Origin: an uncultured Bacteroidia bacterium
GTDB lineage: Bacteria > Bacteroidota > Bacteroidia > Bacteroidales > F082
Assembly: GCA_902801625.1 (NCBI GenBank)
Contig: CADCJI010000012.1
Coordinates: 26,565 to 90,564 of the forward strand
Reading direction: 5' to 3'
DNA: 64,000 bases
In this document: piece by piece, positions 16,236 to 25,347 of the stretch
How positions within the stretch are numbered: the stretch's first letter is position 1
Layout: each line of letters starts with the position of its first letter
Notes under the pieces: model-generated
What the model was told of the DNA's origin: nothing
Databases searched by the model: none
What the model saw: the letters and a program-made list of their open reading frames with translations, nothing else
Translations under genes and position numbers: made by a program

Positions 16236-17570
16236 ATGAAGAAGTTAATTCTCTTAGTTACGATGGTGATAGCCAGTGTTATCTCGGCTCACGCACAAAC
16301 AGACACTGTAATGTATATTACAGAAATGGATGGAGAAGTACACAACATTTGTTTCAATCAACATGAACGTGCTATTATATTTGGACCAGATGGATGTGCT
16401 GAACCACATTGGTTAATTGATTATAACCAGCAGTTGATAGGTGATTCTATTATATTGGATGGGAACAATTCAGGTTCCTATTTAATAGATTGTGGTGGGT
16501 GGAACTGTGGACAGTATAGCTCAGTGATATACTTTAAACACCCTACCACACCTTGCGAAACCACTGACATCCTTTGGAAACATCAGGATGAAACTCTATC
16601 GATAGTACCAGTCGGAGCTGATTCCTTGGAGATGTACGACTTCCACTGGAACACTGGCGAGACCATACCGACTGTCGAAGTATCCGAACCAGGTATCTAT
16701 ACCTGCGGCATCTCAGACCAGTGTGCCACCGCCACGCGTACATTCATCGTCCGTGACAATGTAGAACTTTACCGCGCTACAGTGGATTTGGAGACCAAGT
16801 TGAACAAGGTCACATGGCAGACTACACCCGAGCAAGCTGAATACATCAGCGAGGTGAAGGTGGAACGCGATGGTATGGTCGTAGGCACAGCGCCATACGA
16901 GCAGGGCTATTTCTTGGACAACATCGGCAGCGAGAACGCCGCACGCAACTACCGCCTCACGGCCATCACAACCGATGGCACTGAATGCCCCATCCCAAGC
17001 TACCAGAAAGGCACCCTTCATGTGGACTACAGCCCCAACGCCAGCAATCCCAACAAGCTCAACATGGCTTGGACACCACCGTTCATTGAGGAAGGTGCCT
17101 CCATCTCGGTCAGCTATTTCCAAATCTGCAAATACGACCCTGCAACTAACGAAGTGACCGTCGTTGACCAGCTTGGGGCCAATAACACTATCGGTAGCTA
17201 TGATGTGAACCTTTTTGACGGAGGCTATGCCGTTGTCGCCGCCATGTTCAACGAAGGCAAGGAATATGAGGAACTGGCCTTCTCCAACCTTACGGATTTT
17301 TTGGTGGGAATCGAGGAGAACGAAGGCCCTTCGACAGGCTCAGGGACCTTAACCGTTTATCCGAATCCCGCCAATGGCGTTTTGTATGTAGAGACGCGGC
17401 ACGCCACGTCTCTACCAGTGGAAACCTACCGCATAATGAATCCCATCGGCCAAACCGTGATGGAAGGCCAAATCACGTCGGAAAAACAACAGATTGACGT
17501 GCGCAACTTGCCACAAGGTGTGTATTTCATCACCGTGGGTGGTGCCACAAGGAAATTCGTGGTGGAATGA
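16236..17570 (+). CDS. T9SS-exported surface protein with C-terminal sorting domain
   Basis: 444 residues. It begins with a signal peptide (MKKLILLVTMVIASVISAHA) and ends with a type A sorting domain: LTVYPNPANGVLYVET, YRIMNPIGQTVMEGQI and LPQGVYFITVGG...KFVVE. It should therefore cross the outer membrane through the type IX system. The middle part has Ig/fibronectin-like beta segments; no enzyme motif is recognised. The linker before the sorting domain contains two dispersed repeats translated in frame (GPSTGSG and ETRHATSLP). The first 300 bases are more AT-rich than the rest. Expression may be attenuated by the structured RNA just upstream. Confidence 0.85.
   Translation: MKKLILLVTMVIASVISAHAQTDTVMYITEMDGEVHNICFNQHERAIIFGPDGCAEPHWLIDYNQQLIGDSIILDGNNSGSYLIDCGGWNCGQYSSVIYFKHPTTPCETTDILWKHQDETLSIVPVGADSLEMYDFHWNTGETIPTVEVSEPGIYTCGISDQCATATRTFIVRDNVELYRATVDLETKLNKVTWQTTPEQAEYISEVKVERDGMVVGTAPYEQGYFLDNIGSENAARNYRLTAITTDGTECPIPSYQKGTLHVDYSPNASNPNKLNMAWTPPFIEEGASISVSYFQICKYDPATNEVTVVDQLGANNTIGSYDVNLFDGGYAVVAAMFNEGKEYEELAFSNLTDFLVGIEENEGPSTGSGTLTVYPNPANGVLYVETRHATSLPVETYRIMNPIGQTVMEGQITSEKQQIDVRNLPQGVYFITVGGATRKFVVE
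17322..17415. repeat. Two dispersed repeats inside the T9SS cargo gene
   Basis: 17322-17350 is an inverted near copy of the 34-bp repeat found at 28765 and 35331 (AAGGTCCCTGAGCC...). 17388-17415 is a 28-bp GTAGAGACG-N10-CGTCTCTAC palindrome. Both keep the reading frame. Confidence 0.8.
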
Positions 17571-17583
17571 TATTGTTTTGTTT

Positions 17584-17708
17584 GTAGAGACGGTGTGCAC
17601 ACCGTCTCTACTGTAGGATTGTCACGCCGTGGTTTGTAGGGCTGTCACACCGTGGCAGCCGCAGCATTGTTTTTCGCTGCGGCTGCCGCAATGCGACAGC
17701 CCTACAAA
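17584..17708. repeat. Palindromic repeats after the T9SS cargo gene
   Basis: 17584-17611 is a GTAGAGACG family palindrome. 17629-17708 forms an 80-nt hairpin: TTTGTAGGGCTGTC with GACAGCCCTACAAA and an inner GGCAGCCGCAGC with GCTGCGGCTGCC. It may also act as a terminator. Confidence 0.75.
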
Positions 17709-17743
17709 TTTCCATAAAAATGGGGAATGATTGTGTTTTTATA

Positions 17744-17751
17744 TATCTTTG
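17744..17751 (+). promoter_or_regulatory. -7 element of the zinc-ribbon gene
   Basis: TATCTTTG, 24 bp before the ATG at 17776; this fixes the start, since the longer open frame begins upstream of the promoter. Confidence 0.6.
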
Positions 17752-17775
17752 CCCCAAATTTATTACGATAAAACC

Positions 17776-18225
17776 ATGGAAGGATACAAGAAATGCCCCT
17801 ATTGCGGCGAGGAAATACCTGAGAGCGCTACGAAATGCATGTATTGCACGGCTTGGGTGAACGAGCCACAAGCTGCAACTCAACCTCAACCACGACCTGT
17901 ACAACCTCAACCTCAGCCAATAAATGTTCAGCCCCAGCCCGTGAGACAGAAAAATGGACCTGGGAGCGCGGGTCTCGTATTGTCCATCCTCGGTTTGGCA
18001 CTCTTTTGGATACCATTGGTGAATTTGGTTCTTTGGTTCCTTGGTTTGTTGTTCTCGTTTATTGGAGTCTTCAGGCGCCCCAAGGGTAAAGCCATCGCAG
18101 GATTAATCATTTCTGGGGTCTGTGCCGTGTTTCTCATCGGTATTGGAGCTTCGATTTTTGAGTTAGACCTCTTTGAGGATTTGTTTGATGATTTTGAGGA
18201 TTTGTTCGATACGGTTGCTTTATAA
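17776..18225 (+). CDS. Zinc-ribbon membrane protein
   Basis: 149 residues from the ATG at 17776. The N terminus is a zinc ribbon (CPYCGEEI...ATKCMYC, two CxxC pairs). A Pro/Gln-rich linker (QPQP repeats) follows, then two hydrophobic segments (about 75-105 and 112-135), and an acidic tail rich in Asp, Glu and Phe. It is probably an inner-membrane protein with a cytoplasmic zinc ribbon. This architecture is common among uncharacterised bacterial proteins; function is unknown. It stands alone with its own promoter. Confidence 0.75.
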   Translation: MEGYKKCPYCGEEIPESATKCMYCTAWVNEPQAATQPQPRPVQPQPQPINVQPQPVRQKNGPGSAGLVLSILGLALFWIPLVNLVLWFLGLLFSFIGVFRRPKGKAIAGLIISGVCAVFLIGIGASIFELDLFEDLFDDFEDLFDTVAL

Positions 18226-18292
18226 TTTGTTTTTTGCCTAAACCACCTGCGCTTTTCAATCGTTTTTCTGAGGCTGCAAACGAAATTTTTTC

Positions 18293-18300
18293 TAATTTTG
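18293..18300 (+). promoter_or_regulatory. -7 element of the HipA-like/DUF3037 operon
   Basis: TAATTTTG matches TAnnTTTG, 29 bp before the ATG at 18330. It lies within the longer open frame, so the start at 18234 is unlikely. Confidence 0.6.
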
Positions 18301-18329
18301 CACTCAATTATTCAAGAAAGCAGCCAACC

Positions 18330-19118
18330 ATGCCAATTTCTTTGTTAGACAGCGTAAAATCCATTGAAAGGCAATACTTTACAGGTGAGGAACCCGTTTT
18401 GGTCATGTGCTCCGACAAAAACGCTTATATCTGTAAGTATATGCGTTCGCCTTTTGCTGCGTACAAATTGGTTTGTGAACTGATTGGCGCACAAATGGCC
18501 ATGGCATGGCGACTTAATACGCCAGAAATTGCTTTTGTGAGAATTAGACCTTCCCATTGGTCAAAAGGAAGCAATACCGCTTTGTCGATCGGGAGCAAAA
18601 AAATGGACGGTGTTGTCGACGTTACGCCATCAACTAACAGAGAAGTGAAATCGTCGACAAAGATATTGATGCAACTCTTGAAAATCGCATTGTTCGACTT
18701 TTGGATGGCCAACGAAGACCGAAACGCCAACAATGCGAATTTGCTATACGATGTGGAACGGGAGGACTTGGTTTCAATTGACTATGGGTGCATTTTCAAC
18801 ACCGCCACTTTTGAGTTTCCATTGTCTCAATTGACTTCAACGGATACCATTCTTTATTCCGACATGTTTCAACACTTGACCCAAGAGAGGTCAACTTCTT
18901 CACTTGAAGCAATGGTAAAGCCTTTGAAGTCATACTACTTGGTTTGTGTCAGCCATAGCCGACAGTTGTCCATGCAGATTGTCGATACCGTTCCTAAAGA
19001 GTGGAATGTACCTGCTGATATTGTAAAGAATAAGGTAAACCAACTTTTTGAGCCAGAATGGGTTGAAGGCGTTTGGAATAACTTCACTGAATGTTTGAAA
19101 GAAAATATTGGAAAATGA
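18330..19118 (+). CDS. HipA-like protein kinase
   Basis: 262 residues from 18330. It resembles the short HipA-family kinases (HipA_2 type). The catalytic loop region is FWMANEDRNANNANLL (about 125-140) with the Asp and Asn residues of HipA-type kinases, then SIDYGCIFN, the metal-binding Asp equivalent. An upstream glycine loop is less clear. The gene overlaps the DUF3037 gene by ATGA, so the two are translationally coupled. The arrangement matches HipA_2/DUF3037 pairs seen in other bacteria. A toxin-like or regulatory kinase role is inferred, and the target is unknown. Confidence 0.75.
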   Translation: MPISLLDSVKSIERQYFTGEEPVLVMCSDKNAYICKYMRSPFAAYKLVCELIGAQMAMAWRLNTPEIAFVRIRPSHWSKGSNTALSIGSKKMDGVVDVTPSTNREVKSSTKILMQLLKIALFDFWMANEDRNANNANLLYDVEREDLVSIDYGCIFNTATFEFPLSQLTSTDTILYSDMFQHLTQERSTSSLEAMVKPLKSYYLVCVSHSRQLSMQIVDTVPKEWNVPADIVKNKVNQLFEPEWVEGVWNNFTECLKENIGK

Positions 19119-19486
19119 ATAGTTTAAGATACAGCATTATTTACGCAGTGATTCGTCCGGAAATCTCGGAGCAGCTGAGTGTCGGGCTTATCATAGTTGA
19201 CAATCAAGGTATTGAAGTGCGTTATTCGCAGAAAAAATTGAGCCTTTTGCAGGGCGTTTTTTCTGAGAAGGAATCAAAGTTCATTTCAAGGGTGATCAAT
19301 TCATTGCAAAGAAACAAAAGTTTGAATTCAGTGGACGCTGTTAATTATTTGACGCGATACTCCAACAATTTGATAACGGTTTCGCCTTTGCAAACCATCG
19401 AAATTGAAGCATCCGAGCAAAGTAAGAACTGGTTGTTCCGCAATTATGTTTATGATAGTACACAAAAAGTTGGCAAACGAGCGTAA
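19115..19486 (+). CDS. DUF3037 domain protein
   Basis: 123 residues from the ATG at 19115, which overlaps the stop of the HipA-like gene (ATGA). The sequence [20 protein letters not shown] and LIIVDN fits DUF3037. It is a likely partner of the kinase. lepA starts only 11 bp after its stop, so these accessory genes may be read into lepA. Confidence 0.75.
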   Translation: MNSLRYSIIYAVIRPEISEQLSVGLIIVDNQGIEVRYSQKKLSLLQGVFSEKESKFISRVINSLQRNKSLNSVDAVNYLTRYSNNLITVSPLQTIEIEASEQSKNWLFRNYVYDSTQKVGKRA

Positions 19487-19497
19487 CTAGAGGTAAA

Positions 19498-21285
19498 ATG
19501 AAAAACATCCGAAATTTTTGCATCATAGCCCATATCGACCACGGCAAATCGACCTTGGCCGATAGGCTTTTGGAACTGACCCATACGCTCAACGACAAAG
19601 AACTTGTCGACCAGGTGCTCGACGACATGGACCTTGAGCGCGAGCGCGGCATCACCATCAAGAGCCACGCCATCCAGATGAAATACAACTACAAGGGCGA
19701 GGAATATACCCTCAACCTTATCGATACTCCTGGCCACGTCGACTTCTCCTACGAAGTGTCGCGCAGCATCGCGGCCTGCGAAGGTGCTTTGCTAGTGGTG
19801 GATGCTACACAAGGTATTCAGGCCCAGACCATTGCTAACCTCTATTCCGCCCTTGAGCATGACCTCGAAATCATCCCCGTGATGAACAAAATCGACATGG
19901 ACAGCGCCATGGTCGACATCGTGGAGGACCAGATGGTTGACCTCTTGGGATGCGACCCGAGCGAAATCCTGAAGGTCAGCGCCCGTACGGGTGAAGGTGT
20001 ACCCGCCGTGCTTGATGCCATCGTGGAGCGCATTCCCTGCCCGAAAGGTGACCCTGAAGCACCGCTTCAGGCCCTCATCTTCGACTCGGTGTTTAACTCG
20101 TTCCGCGGCATCATCGCCTATTTTCGCATCATGAATGGCACCATGCATACCAACGACTTGGTGAAGTTCTTCGCCACGGGTAAGGAATACAACGCTGATG
20201 AAATCGGTGTGCTGCAACTGAAACAGGTGCCTAAGAAAGAGCTTTCCGCAGGCGATGTGGGTTACATCATCTCGGGCATCAAGACCTCGAAGGAGGTCAA
20301 GGTGGGCGACACCATCACACATGTCGAAAGGCCTTGTGCTGAGCCGGTGGCGGGCTTCGAAAATGTGAAACCCATGCTGTTCGCGGGTATCTATCCTGTG
20401 GATGCGGATGACTACGAGGAGTTGCGAGCTTCGTTGGAGAAACTGCAGCTCAACGATGCTTCCCTCGTTTGGGAGCCCGAGTCGTCGGCAGCCTTGGGTT
20501 TCGGCTTCCGTTGTGGCTTCCTTGGCTTGCTTCACATGGAGATTGTGCAGGAGCGCCTTGACCGCGAGTTCGACATGGATGTCATTACCACGGTGCCCAA
20601 CGTCTCGTTCAAGTGCTTCAAGACTGACGGAGAGATGATCGAGGTGCATAACCCCAGCGGATTGCCCGAGGTGACGAAGATTGACCACATCGAGGAACCA
20701 TATATCCTCGCGCAAATCATTTCGAAGAACGACTTTACTGGCCCCATCATGACGCTCTGCATCGACCGTCGTGGCGTGCTGAAGAACCAGGTCTACCTCT
20801 CCACCGACCGTGTGGAGCTGACCTTCCAGATGCCGTTGAGCGAAATCGTCTTCGACTTCTACGACAAGCTGAAATCCATCTCGAAGGGCTATGCCTCCTT
20901 CGACTACCATATTGCCGGCTATCAAGATGCTGACTTGGTGAAGCTCGACATCATGCTCAACGGCGAGTCCGTCGACGCTTTGTCCACCTTGATCCACCGC
21001 GGCCATGCCTACGACTTCGGTCGCCGCATGTGCGAGAAATTGAAGGAATTGATACCAAGACACCAGTTCGATATCGCCATCCAGGCCGCCATCGGCGCTA
21101 AGATTATCGCCCGCGAGACGGTGCGCCAGGTGCGCAAGGACGTGACGGCGAAGTGCTATGGCGGCGACGTCTCCCGTAAGCGCAAGCTACTGGAGAAACA
21201 AAAGGCTGGTAAGAAACGCATGCGCCAAATCGGCAATGTCGAGGTGCCGCAGTCGGCGTTCCTTGCTGTCCTGAAACTGGATTAA
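19498..21285 (+). CDS. lepA: Elongation factor 4 (back-translocating GTPase LepA)
   Basis: 595 residues, full length. The G domain has [14 protein letters not shown] (G1), [15 protein letters not shown] (G3) and NKIDMDSA (G4). EF-G-like domains II, III and V and the specific C-terminal domain follow ([19 protein letters not shown]). It binds ribosomes and helps elongation or assembly under stress. No promoter is visible in the 11-bp gap upstream, so it may be co-transcribed with the HipA-like pair. Confidence 0.98.
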   Translation: MKNIRNFCIIAHIDHGKSTLADRLLELTHTLNDKELVDQVLDDMDLERERGITIKSHAIQMKYNYKGEEYTLNLIDTPGHVDFSYEVSRSIAACEGALLVVDATQGIQAQTIANLYSALEHDLEIIPVMNKIDMDSAMVDIVEDQMVDLLGCDPSEILKVSARTGEGVPAVLDAIVERIPCPKGDPEAPLQALIFDSVFNSFRGIIAYFRIMNGTMHTNDLVKFFATGKEYNADEIGVLQLKQVPKKELSAGDVGYIISGIKTSKEVKVGDTITHVERPCAEPVAGFENVKPMLFAGIYPVDADDYEELRASLEKLQLNDASLVWEPESSAALGFGFRCGFLGLLHMEIVQERLDREFDMDVITTVPNVSFKCFKTDGEMIEVHNPSGLPEVTKIDHIEEPYILAQIISKNDFTGPIMTLCIDRRGVLKNQVYLSTDRVELTFQMPLSEIVFDFYDKLKSISKGYASFDYHIAGYQDADLVKLDIMLNGESVDALSTLIHRGHAYDFGRRMCEKLKELIPRHQFDIAIQAAIGAKIIARETVRQVRKDVTAKCYGGDVSRKRKLLEKQKAGKKRMRQIGNVEVPQSAFLAVLKLD

Positions 21286-21412
21286 TTGTCAACGGAACAA
21301 ATATGATGGAATTGCTTCGCAAGAAATACGCAGTATTCAACGTAGTTAAATTGGTCAAAAATCAAATTGAAAATCAATCAAAAATCGAATGAAAACGAAA
21401 AGAGGAAATAAT

Positions 21413-21496
21413 ATGATTTTGAAAGATTTTGAAAGTCAGATTTTTTGGATGATTTCTACACGAAGTGTATCCCACAAAACAAGGATAACTGAATGA
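21413..21496 (+). CDS. Possible 27-residue leader peptide overlapping dprA start
   Basis: A short frame begins at ATG 21413, 7-12 nt after a purine-rich AGAGGA, and ends at TGA 21494-21496. That stop overlaps the dprA ATG (21493) as ATGA. The product would be MILKDFESQIFWM... with no recognisable domain. It may only couple translation to dprA, or be chance. The rest of 21286-21412 shows nothing clear. Confidence 0.3.
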   Translation: MILKDFESQIFWMISTRSVSHKTRITE

Positions 21497-22590
21497 CTGA
21501 CCTTCAATACCAAATCGCCCTAACACTCTTGCCTGGTATCGGTGATATCAGCGGGAAGAAATTCGTGCAGTATTGCGGTAGTGCCGAGGCCATTTTCAAG
21601 GAGACGCGCAAGTCGCTGGAGAAGATTACGGGAATGCGCGAGGCCTCCATCGATGCCATTTGTAAGCCTAAGGAATACCTGAAGAGGGCAGAGGAGGAGA
21701 TTGAGTTCATAGAGAAAAACGGAATTCAACCTTTGTTTTTCCTTGATTCCGACTATCCACGCCGCTTGTTGCAATGCGATGACGGACCGATGATGCTGTA
21801 TTACAAAGGCAAGGCCAACCTCAACGCCAACCGTGTGGTGGCCATTGTCGGCACCCGCAACATTACCGAATACGGTAAGGAAAACTGCCTCCAATTGGTC
21901 GAGGATTTGAAGGATGACAATGTGTTGATTGTGAGTGGTTTGGCATACGGTGTCGACACCTGTGCCCACAAAGCTTCCGTGAAGCAAGGCATCCCGACCG
22001 TAGGCGTGATGGGCAGTGGAATGCAACAAATCTATCCCGCGCCTAACAAAAAGTTGGCTGCTGACATGGTGGAGCAAGGCGGCGGCATCCTGACGGAGTG
22101 CATGAGTGGCACCTTGCCCGACCGAGAGAACTTCCCGCGTCGCAACCGCATCATCGCGGGCATGGCCGACGCCGTGGTGGTCATCGAGTCTGCGATGAAA
22201 GGCGGCTCGCTGATTACGGCTGATTTGGCTAACTCCTACAGCCGCGATGTGTTCGCTTATCCTGGCCGTGTGTTGGACATCTACAGCCAAGGTTGCAACT
22301 ACCTGATCCGCACCAATCGCGCCCACCTCATGGAGAGCGTGCTTAACTTGCGATATATCATGCGCTGGGACTCAGAGTCGAAGAGCGAGAAACAGACGGC
22401 CTTGTTCCGCGAGTTCACCGCCGAGGAAAAGCTGGTCATGGACTGCTTTGGCGCGAATGCCATGGTCAGTCTCGATGACATCATCGTGAAGACCGAGCTA
22501 CCGACCACGAAAATCGCAGCCATTCTGTTGACCTTGGAATTCGACGGCGTGCTGATGGCCATGCCAGGTAAAAGATACCAGAAATGTTAG
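21493..22590 (+). CDS. dprA: DNA-processing protein DprA (Smf)
   Basis: 365 residues. The Rossmann-like DprA core shows VAIVGTRNITEYG, LIVSGLAYGVD, GVMGSGMQQIYPAPN and FPRRNRIIAGMADAVVVIE with GGSLITA and FAYPG. An N-terminal helix-hairpin-helix-like region (LPGIGDISGKKF) and a C-terminal winged helix follow the usual plan. DprA loads RecA on incoming single-stranded DNA in transformation and protects it. The end overlaps rsgA by 7 bp. Confidence 0.95.
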   Translation: MTDLQYQIALTLLPGIGDISGKKFVQYCGSAEAIFKETRKSLEKITGMREASIDAICKPKEYLKRAEEEIEFIEKNGIQPLFFLDSDYPRRLLQCDDGPMMLYYKGKANLNANRVVAIVGTRNITEYGKENCLQLVEDLKDDNVLIVSGLAYGVDTCAHKASVKQGIPTVGVMGSGMQQIYPAPNKKLAADMVEQGGGILTECMSGTLPDRENFPRRNRIIAGMADAVVVIESAMKGGSLITADLANSYSRDVFAYPGRVLDIYSQGCNYLIRTNRAHLMESVLNLRYIMRWDSESKSEKQTALFREFTAEEKLVMDCFGANAMVSLDDIIVKTELPTTKIAAILLTLEFDGVLMAMPGKRYQKC

Positions 22591-23522
22591 GCAAGGTTAT
22601 CAAATCGACGGGTAGTTGGTATATCGTCCTTGATGAGACGGGGCGACAGTGGGAGTGTCGACTGCGCGGCAAGATTCGTTTGGACGGCATACGCTCCACC
22701 AACCCTGTGGCCGTCGGCGACAATGTGCAGTTTGAGCAGGAACCGGGTAAAGAGACTGGCGTTATCAAGATAATTGAGCCGCGCGACAATGTGATTGTCC
22801 GCCAATCGGTCAATTTGAGCAAGGCCTCGCACATCATCGCCGCCAATGTCGACTTGGCCATTGTGGTGGCGACCATCGCCCAACCACGTACCTCCACGGG
22901 TTTTATCGACCGTTTTCTGGTCACTGCCGAAGCCTATCATATCCCAGCTGCGCTGATTTTCAACAAGTGCGACCTTTACACTGATGAGCAGATAGGGGAG
23001 ATGTGCGTGTTGATGGAATACTACCAGAGCCTTGGTTACACCTCTTTCGGCGTTTCGGCCAAGACAGGCTTCCAAATCGACCAATTGAAAGACTTGATGC
23101 AAGATAAGATTTGCCTCTTTTCGGGTCATTCCGGAGTTGGCAAGTCGGCTCTAGTAAAAGCCCTCGATCCCTCTTTGGATGTCCGCATCGGAGCCATTTC
23201 CGACTACCACGAAAAAGGTAAGCATACAACCACTTTTGCCGAGATGCACCATCTTGGTTTCGGTGCTTGGATTGTGGATACGCCTGGCATCAAGGAGTTT
23301 GTGCTTTACGACCTTGAGAAAGAGACTTTGGCACAGCGTTTCCCCGAGATGCGTAATCTGATGAGCGAGTGCCGTTTCGCCAACTGTACTCATACCCATG
23401 AACCAGGCTGTGCAGTGAAAGCAGCTGTTGAAAACGGAGATATCGCTGACTGGCGTTATGTGAATTACATCCGCATGATGACCGACGAAAGCCATGATTC
23501 AGTAAAAGAAGAAGGAATATGA
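22584..23522 (+). CDS. rsgA: Small ribosomal subunit biogenesis GTPase RsgA
   Basis: 312 residues with the permuted GTPase order: NKCD (G4) first, then GHSGVGKSALVKAL (G1) and DTPGIKEF (G3). An N-terminal OB fold precedes, and a zinc-binding Cys/His cluster (CRFANCTHTHEPGC) follows. RsgA checks late 30S maturation. It overlaps dprA upstream and nadK downstream (ATGA), giving a tight operon. Confidence 0.97.
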   Translation: MLGKVIKSTGSWYIVLDETGRQWECRLRGKIRLDGIRSTNPVAVGDNVQFEQEPGKETGVIKIIEPRDNVIVRQSVNLSKASHIIAANVDLAIVVATIAQPRTSTGFIDRFLVTAEAYHIPAALIFNKCDLYTDEQIGEMCVLMEYYQSLGYTSFGVSAKTGFQIDQLKDLMQDKICLFSGHSGVGKSALVKALDPSLDVRIGAISDYHEKGKHTTTFAEMHHLGFGAWIVDTPGIKEFVLYDLEKETLAQRFPEMRNLMSECRFANCTHTHEPGCAVKAAVENGDIADWRYVNYIRMMTDESHDSVKEEGI

Positions 23523-24394
23523 AAACCATCGCCCTATTTGGAAAGACCCTTGCCCCCGAAAACGGGGAATATATGAAGCAACTATTCAAGGAACTGGCTG
23601 GTAATCAAGCTGAAATCGTTGTGTACCAGCCTTTTGCTGACATTGTAGCCACCTATGTCCCCGAAGGAGTGCAATATAGTGTTTTCCACTCACATGAAGA
23701 CCTGAATGCCGACCTGCTGTTTTCCATCGGTGGCGACGGTACCATACTTGACACGGTGCCCTTTGTCCTAGACTCGGGCATTCCCGTATTGGGCATTAAT
23801 TTGGGACGCTTGGGTTTCCTTTCCAGTATCTCAAAGAATGAGATTGTTAATGCGGTCAACAGCGTGCTCACTGGCGATTACACCGTGGAGCAGCGCACGC
23901 TTTTGGAATTGGTCTCCCCCGAGAAGGTTTTCGACAATGTGAAATATGCCCTTAACGAGTTGAATGTCATTCGTAATCCTGAACATAGCCTATTGGCTAT
24001 CAAGGTGTTTGTTGACAATGTCTACCTTAATACCTATTGGGGCGACGGCATCCTTTTGGCTACCCCGACGGGTTCCACGGCGTATTCGCTGAGTGCAGGC
24101 GGCCCCATCATCGCGCCAAATGCAAAAAACTTTGTCATCACGCCTATCGCCACGCATAACTTGACGGTGCGTCCTGTGGTCATCCCCGACGGCAGCACTA
24201 TCCGCATCCAAGTGGAGGGAAGAGAGAAGAAATTTGTCTTCAGCATGGATTCAAGGAGCTGTACCTTAGATACTTCCGTTCAACTGGAGGTGCGCAAGGC
24301 AGGCTTCTGTCTCAATCTGGTCAGGATGCGTGGCGAGGACTTTTTCGGCACCATTCGCAACAAATTGATGTGGGGCAAAGACAATAGAAATTGA
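23519..24394 (+). CDS. nadK: NAD kinase
   Basis: 291 residues. Hallmarks are SIGGDGTILD (the GGDG phosphate-binding motif) and TPTGSTAYSLSAGGP (the conserved second motif). It phosphorylates NAD to NADP. It overlaps rsgA by four bases (ATGA). porG follows after its own promoter. Confidence 0.97.
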   Translation: MKTIALFGKTLAPENGEYMKQLFKELAGNQAEIVVYQPFADIVATYVPEGVQYSVFHSHEDLNADLLFSIGGDGTILDTVPFVLDSGIPVLGINLGRLGFLSSISKNEIVNAVNSVLTGDYTVEQRTLLELVSPEKVFDNVKYALNELNVIRNPEHSLLAIKVFVDNVYLNTYWGDGILLATPTGSTAYSLSAGGPIIAPNAKNFVITPIATHNLTVRPVVIPDGSTIRIQVEGREKKFVFSMDSRSCTLDTSVQLEVRKAGFCLNLVRMRGEDFFGTIRNKLMWGKDNRN

Positions 24395-24422
24395 TTTCTG
24401 TCGTTTTCATTGGAAAAATTCA

Positions 24423-24430
24423 TACCTTTG
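24423..24430 (+). promoter_or_regulatory. -7 element of the porG-uppS-bamA operon
   Basis: TACCTTTG matches TAnnTTTG, 12 bp before the ATG at 24443. It overlaps the longer frame beginning at 24410, so the later start is preferred. Confidence 0.6.
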
Positions 24431-24442
24431 CACGATAGAATT

Positions 24443-25345
24443 ATGTGGAGAAAAATTCGTTTATTACTGATAATCAGCTGTTTGATTGCTGCTGTTAATG
24501 CTAATGCCCAATTTGACGACCCCAAGACGATTGAGGTGGGGCCACATGTGGGCGTGAGTTATTACATGGGCGACCTTAATCCGACTTTGCCTTTTGCCAT
24601 GGCCGACCTGCAATATGGTGGCCTCGTTCGCTTCAATTACAATAACCGTTGGACGTTCCGCGCCGACTATGCATACGCTACGGTGAAGGCAGATGACAAA
24701 GTCATCAAATGGCGTCCTGAGCGCGAGCTGAACTTTCTGAGTAAGATACACGACCTCAGTTTTGTGGCGGAGTTTAACTTCTGGGAGTATTATACCGGCA
24801 ATCCGAAAAAGAATGTCTCGCCTTATATCTTTGGTGGCATTTCGGTGTTTTATTACACAGCCTATGCTAATGTTAGTGGTACATTGGTTGACTTGAGTGA
24901 CTATAAGACAGAGTCGTTACCTACTGATCCCAAGTGGTATGACCAGGCTTTTGGTAAAACTAGTCCCATCGGCATATCCATTCCTTTTGGTATGGGTGTG
25001 AAGTTCGCTCTTTCCCGCCACATGGCTGGCACGGTGGAGTGGCGCATGCAGAAGACTTTCACCGACTATCTTGATGATGTGGGCACGGTGTATCCTGCCG
25101 ACGACCAACATGCCACTGTTATTGTAGACAACATGTATTATGACCTGACTGACCCTACGGCGACGCCTTCGGGAATACCGGTGAATGCCAGCGGACATCC
25201 TACATCTAATCCTGACGGAATCTACACAAAAGACCAACAACGCGGCAATTCCGCCTTCAACGACTGGTTCGGCATGGCGCGTGTGTCGCTGACTTGGAAA
25301 TTCAATCTGCCCGACGGAAGGGGCTGTAACTTAAGCAAATTCTAA
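24443..25345 (+). CDS. porG: PorG-like outer-membrane protein (T9SS component)
   Basis: 300 residues from the ATG at 24443, with a signal peptide ending near NANAQ. The remainder has the alternating beta pattern of an outer-membrane barrel (GPHVGVSYYMGDL, VRFNYNNRWTFRADY, PYIFGGISVFYY). The family (DUF6089) includes PorG of the type IX secretion system. The position between nadK and uppS-bamA-skp-skp is the conserved context of porG in T9SS-bearing Bacteroidetes, and two T9SS cargo proteins are encoded in this window. The symbol rests on context plus overall pattern. Confidence 0.75.
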   Translation: MWRKIRLLLIISCLIAAVNANAQFDDPKTIEVGPHVGVSYYMGDLNPTLPFAMADLQYGGLVRFNYNNRWTFRADYAYATVKADDKVIKWRPERELNFLSKIHDLSFVAEFNFWEYYTGNPKKNVSPYIFGGISVFYYTAYANVSGTLVDLSDYKTESLPTDPKWYDQAFGKTSPIGISIPFGMGVKFALSRHMAGTVEWRMQKTFTDYLDDVGTVYPADDQHATVIVDNMYYDLTDPTATPSGIPVNASGHPTSNPDGIYTKDQQRGNSAFNDWFGMARVSLTWKFNLPDGRGCNLSKF

Positions 25346-25347
25346 CT

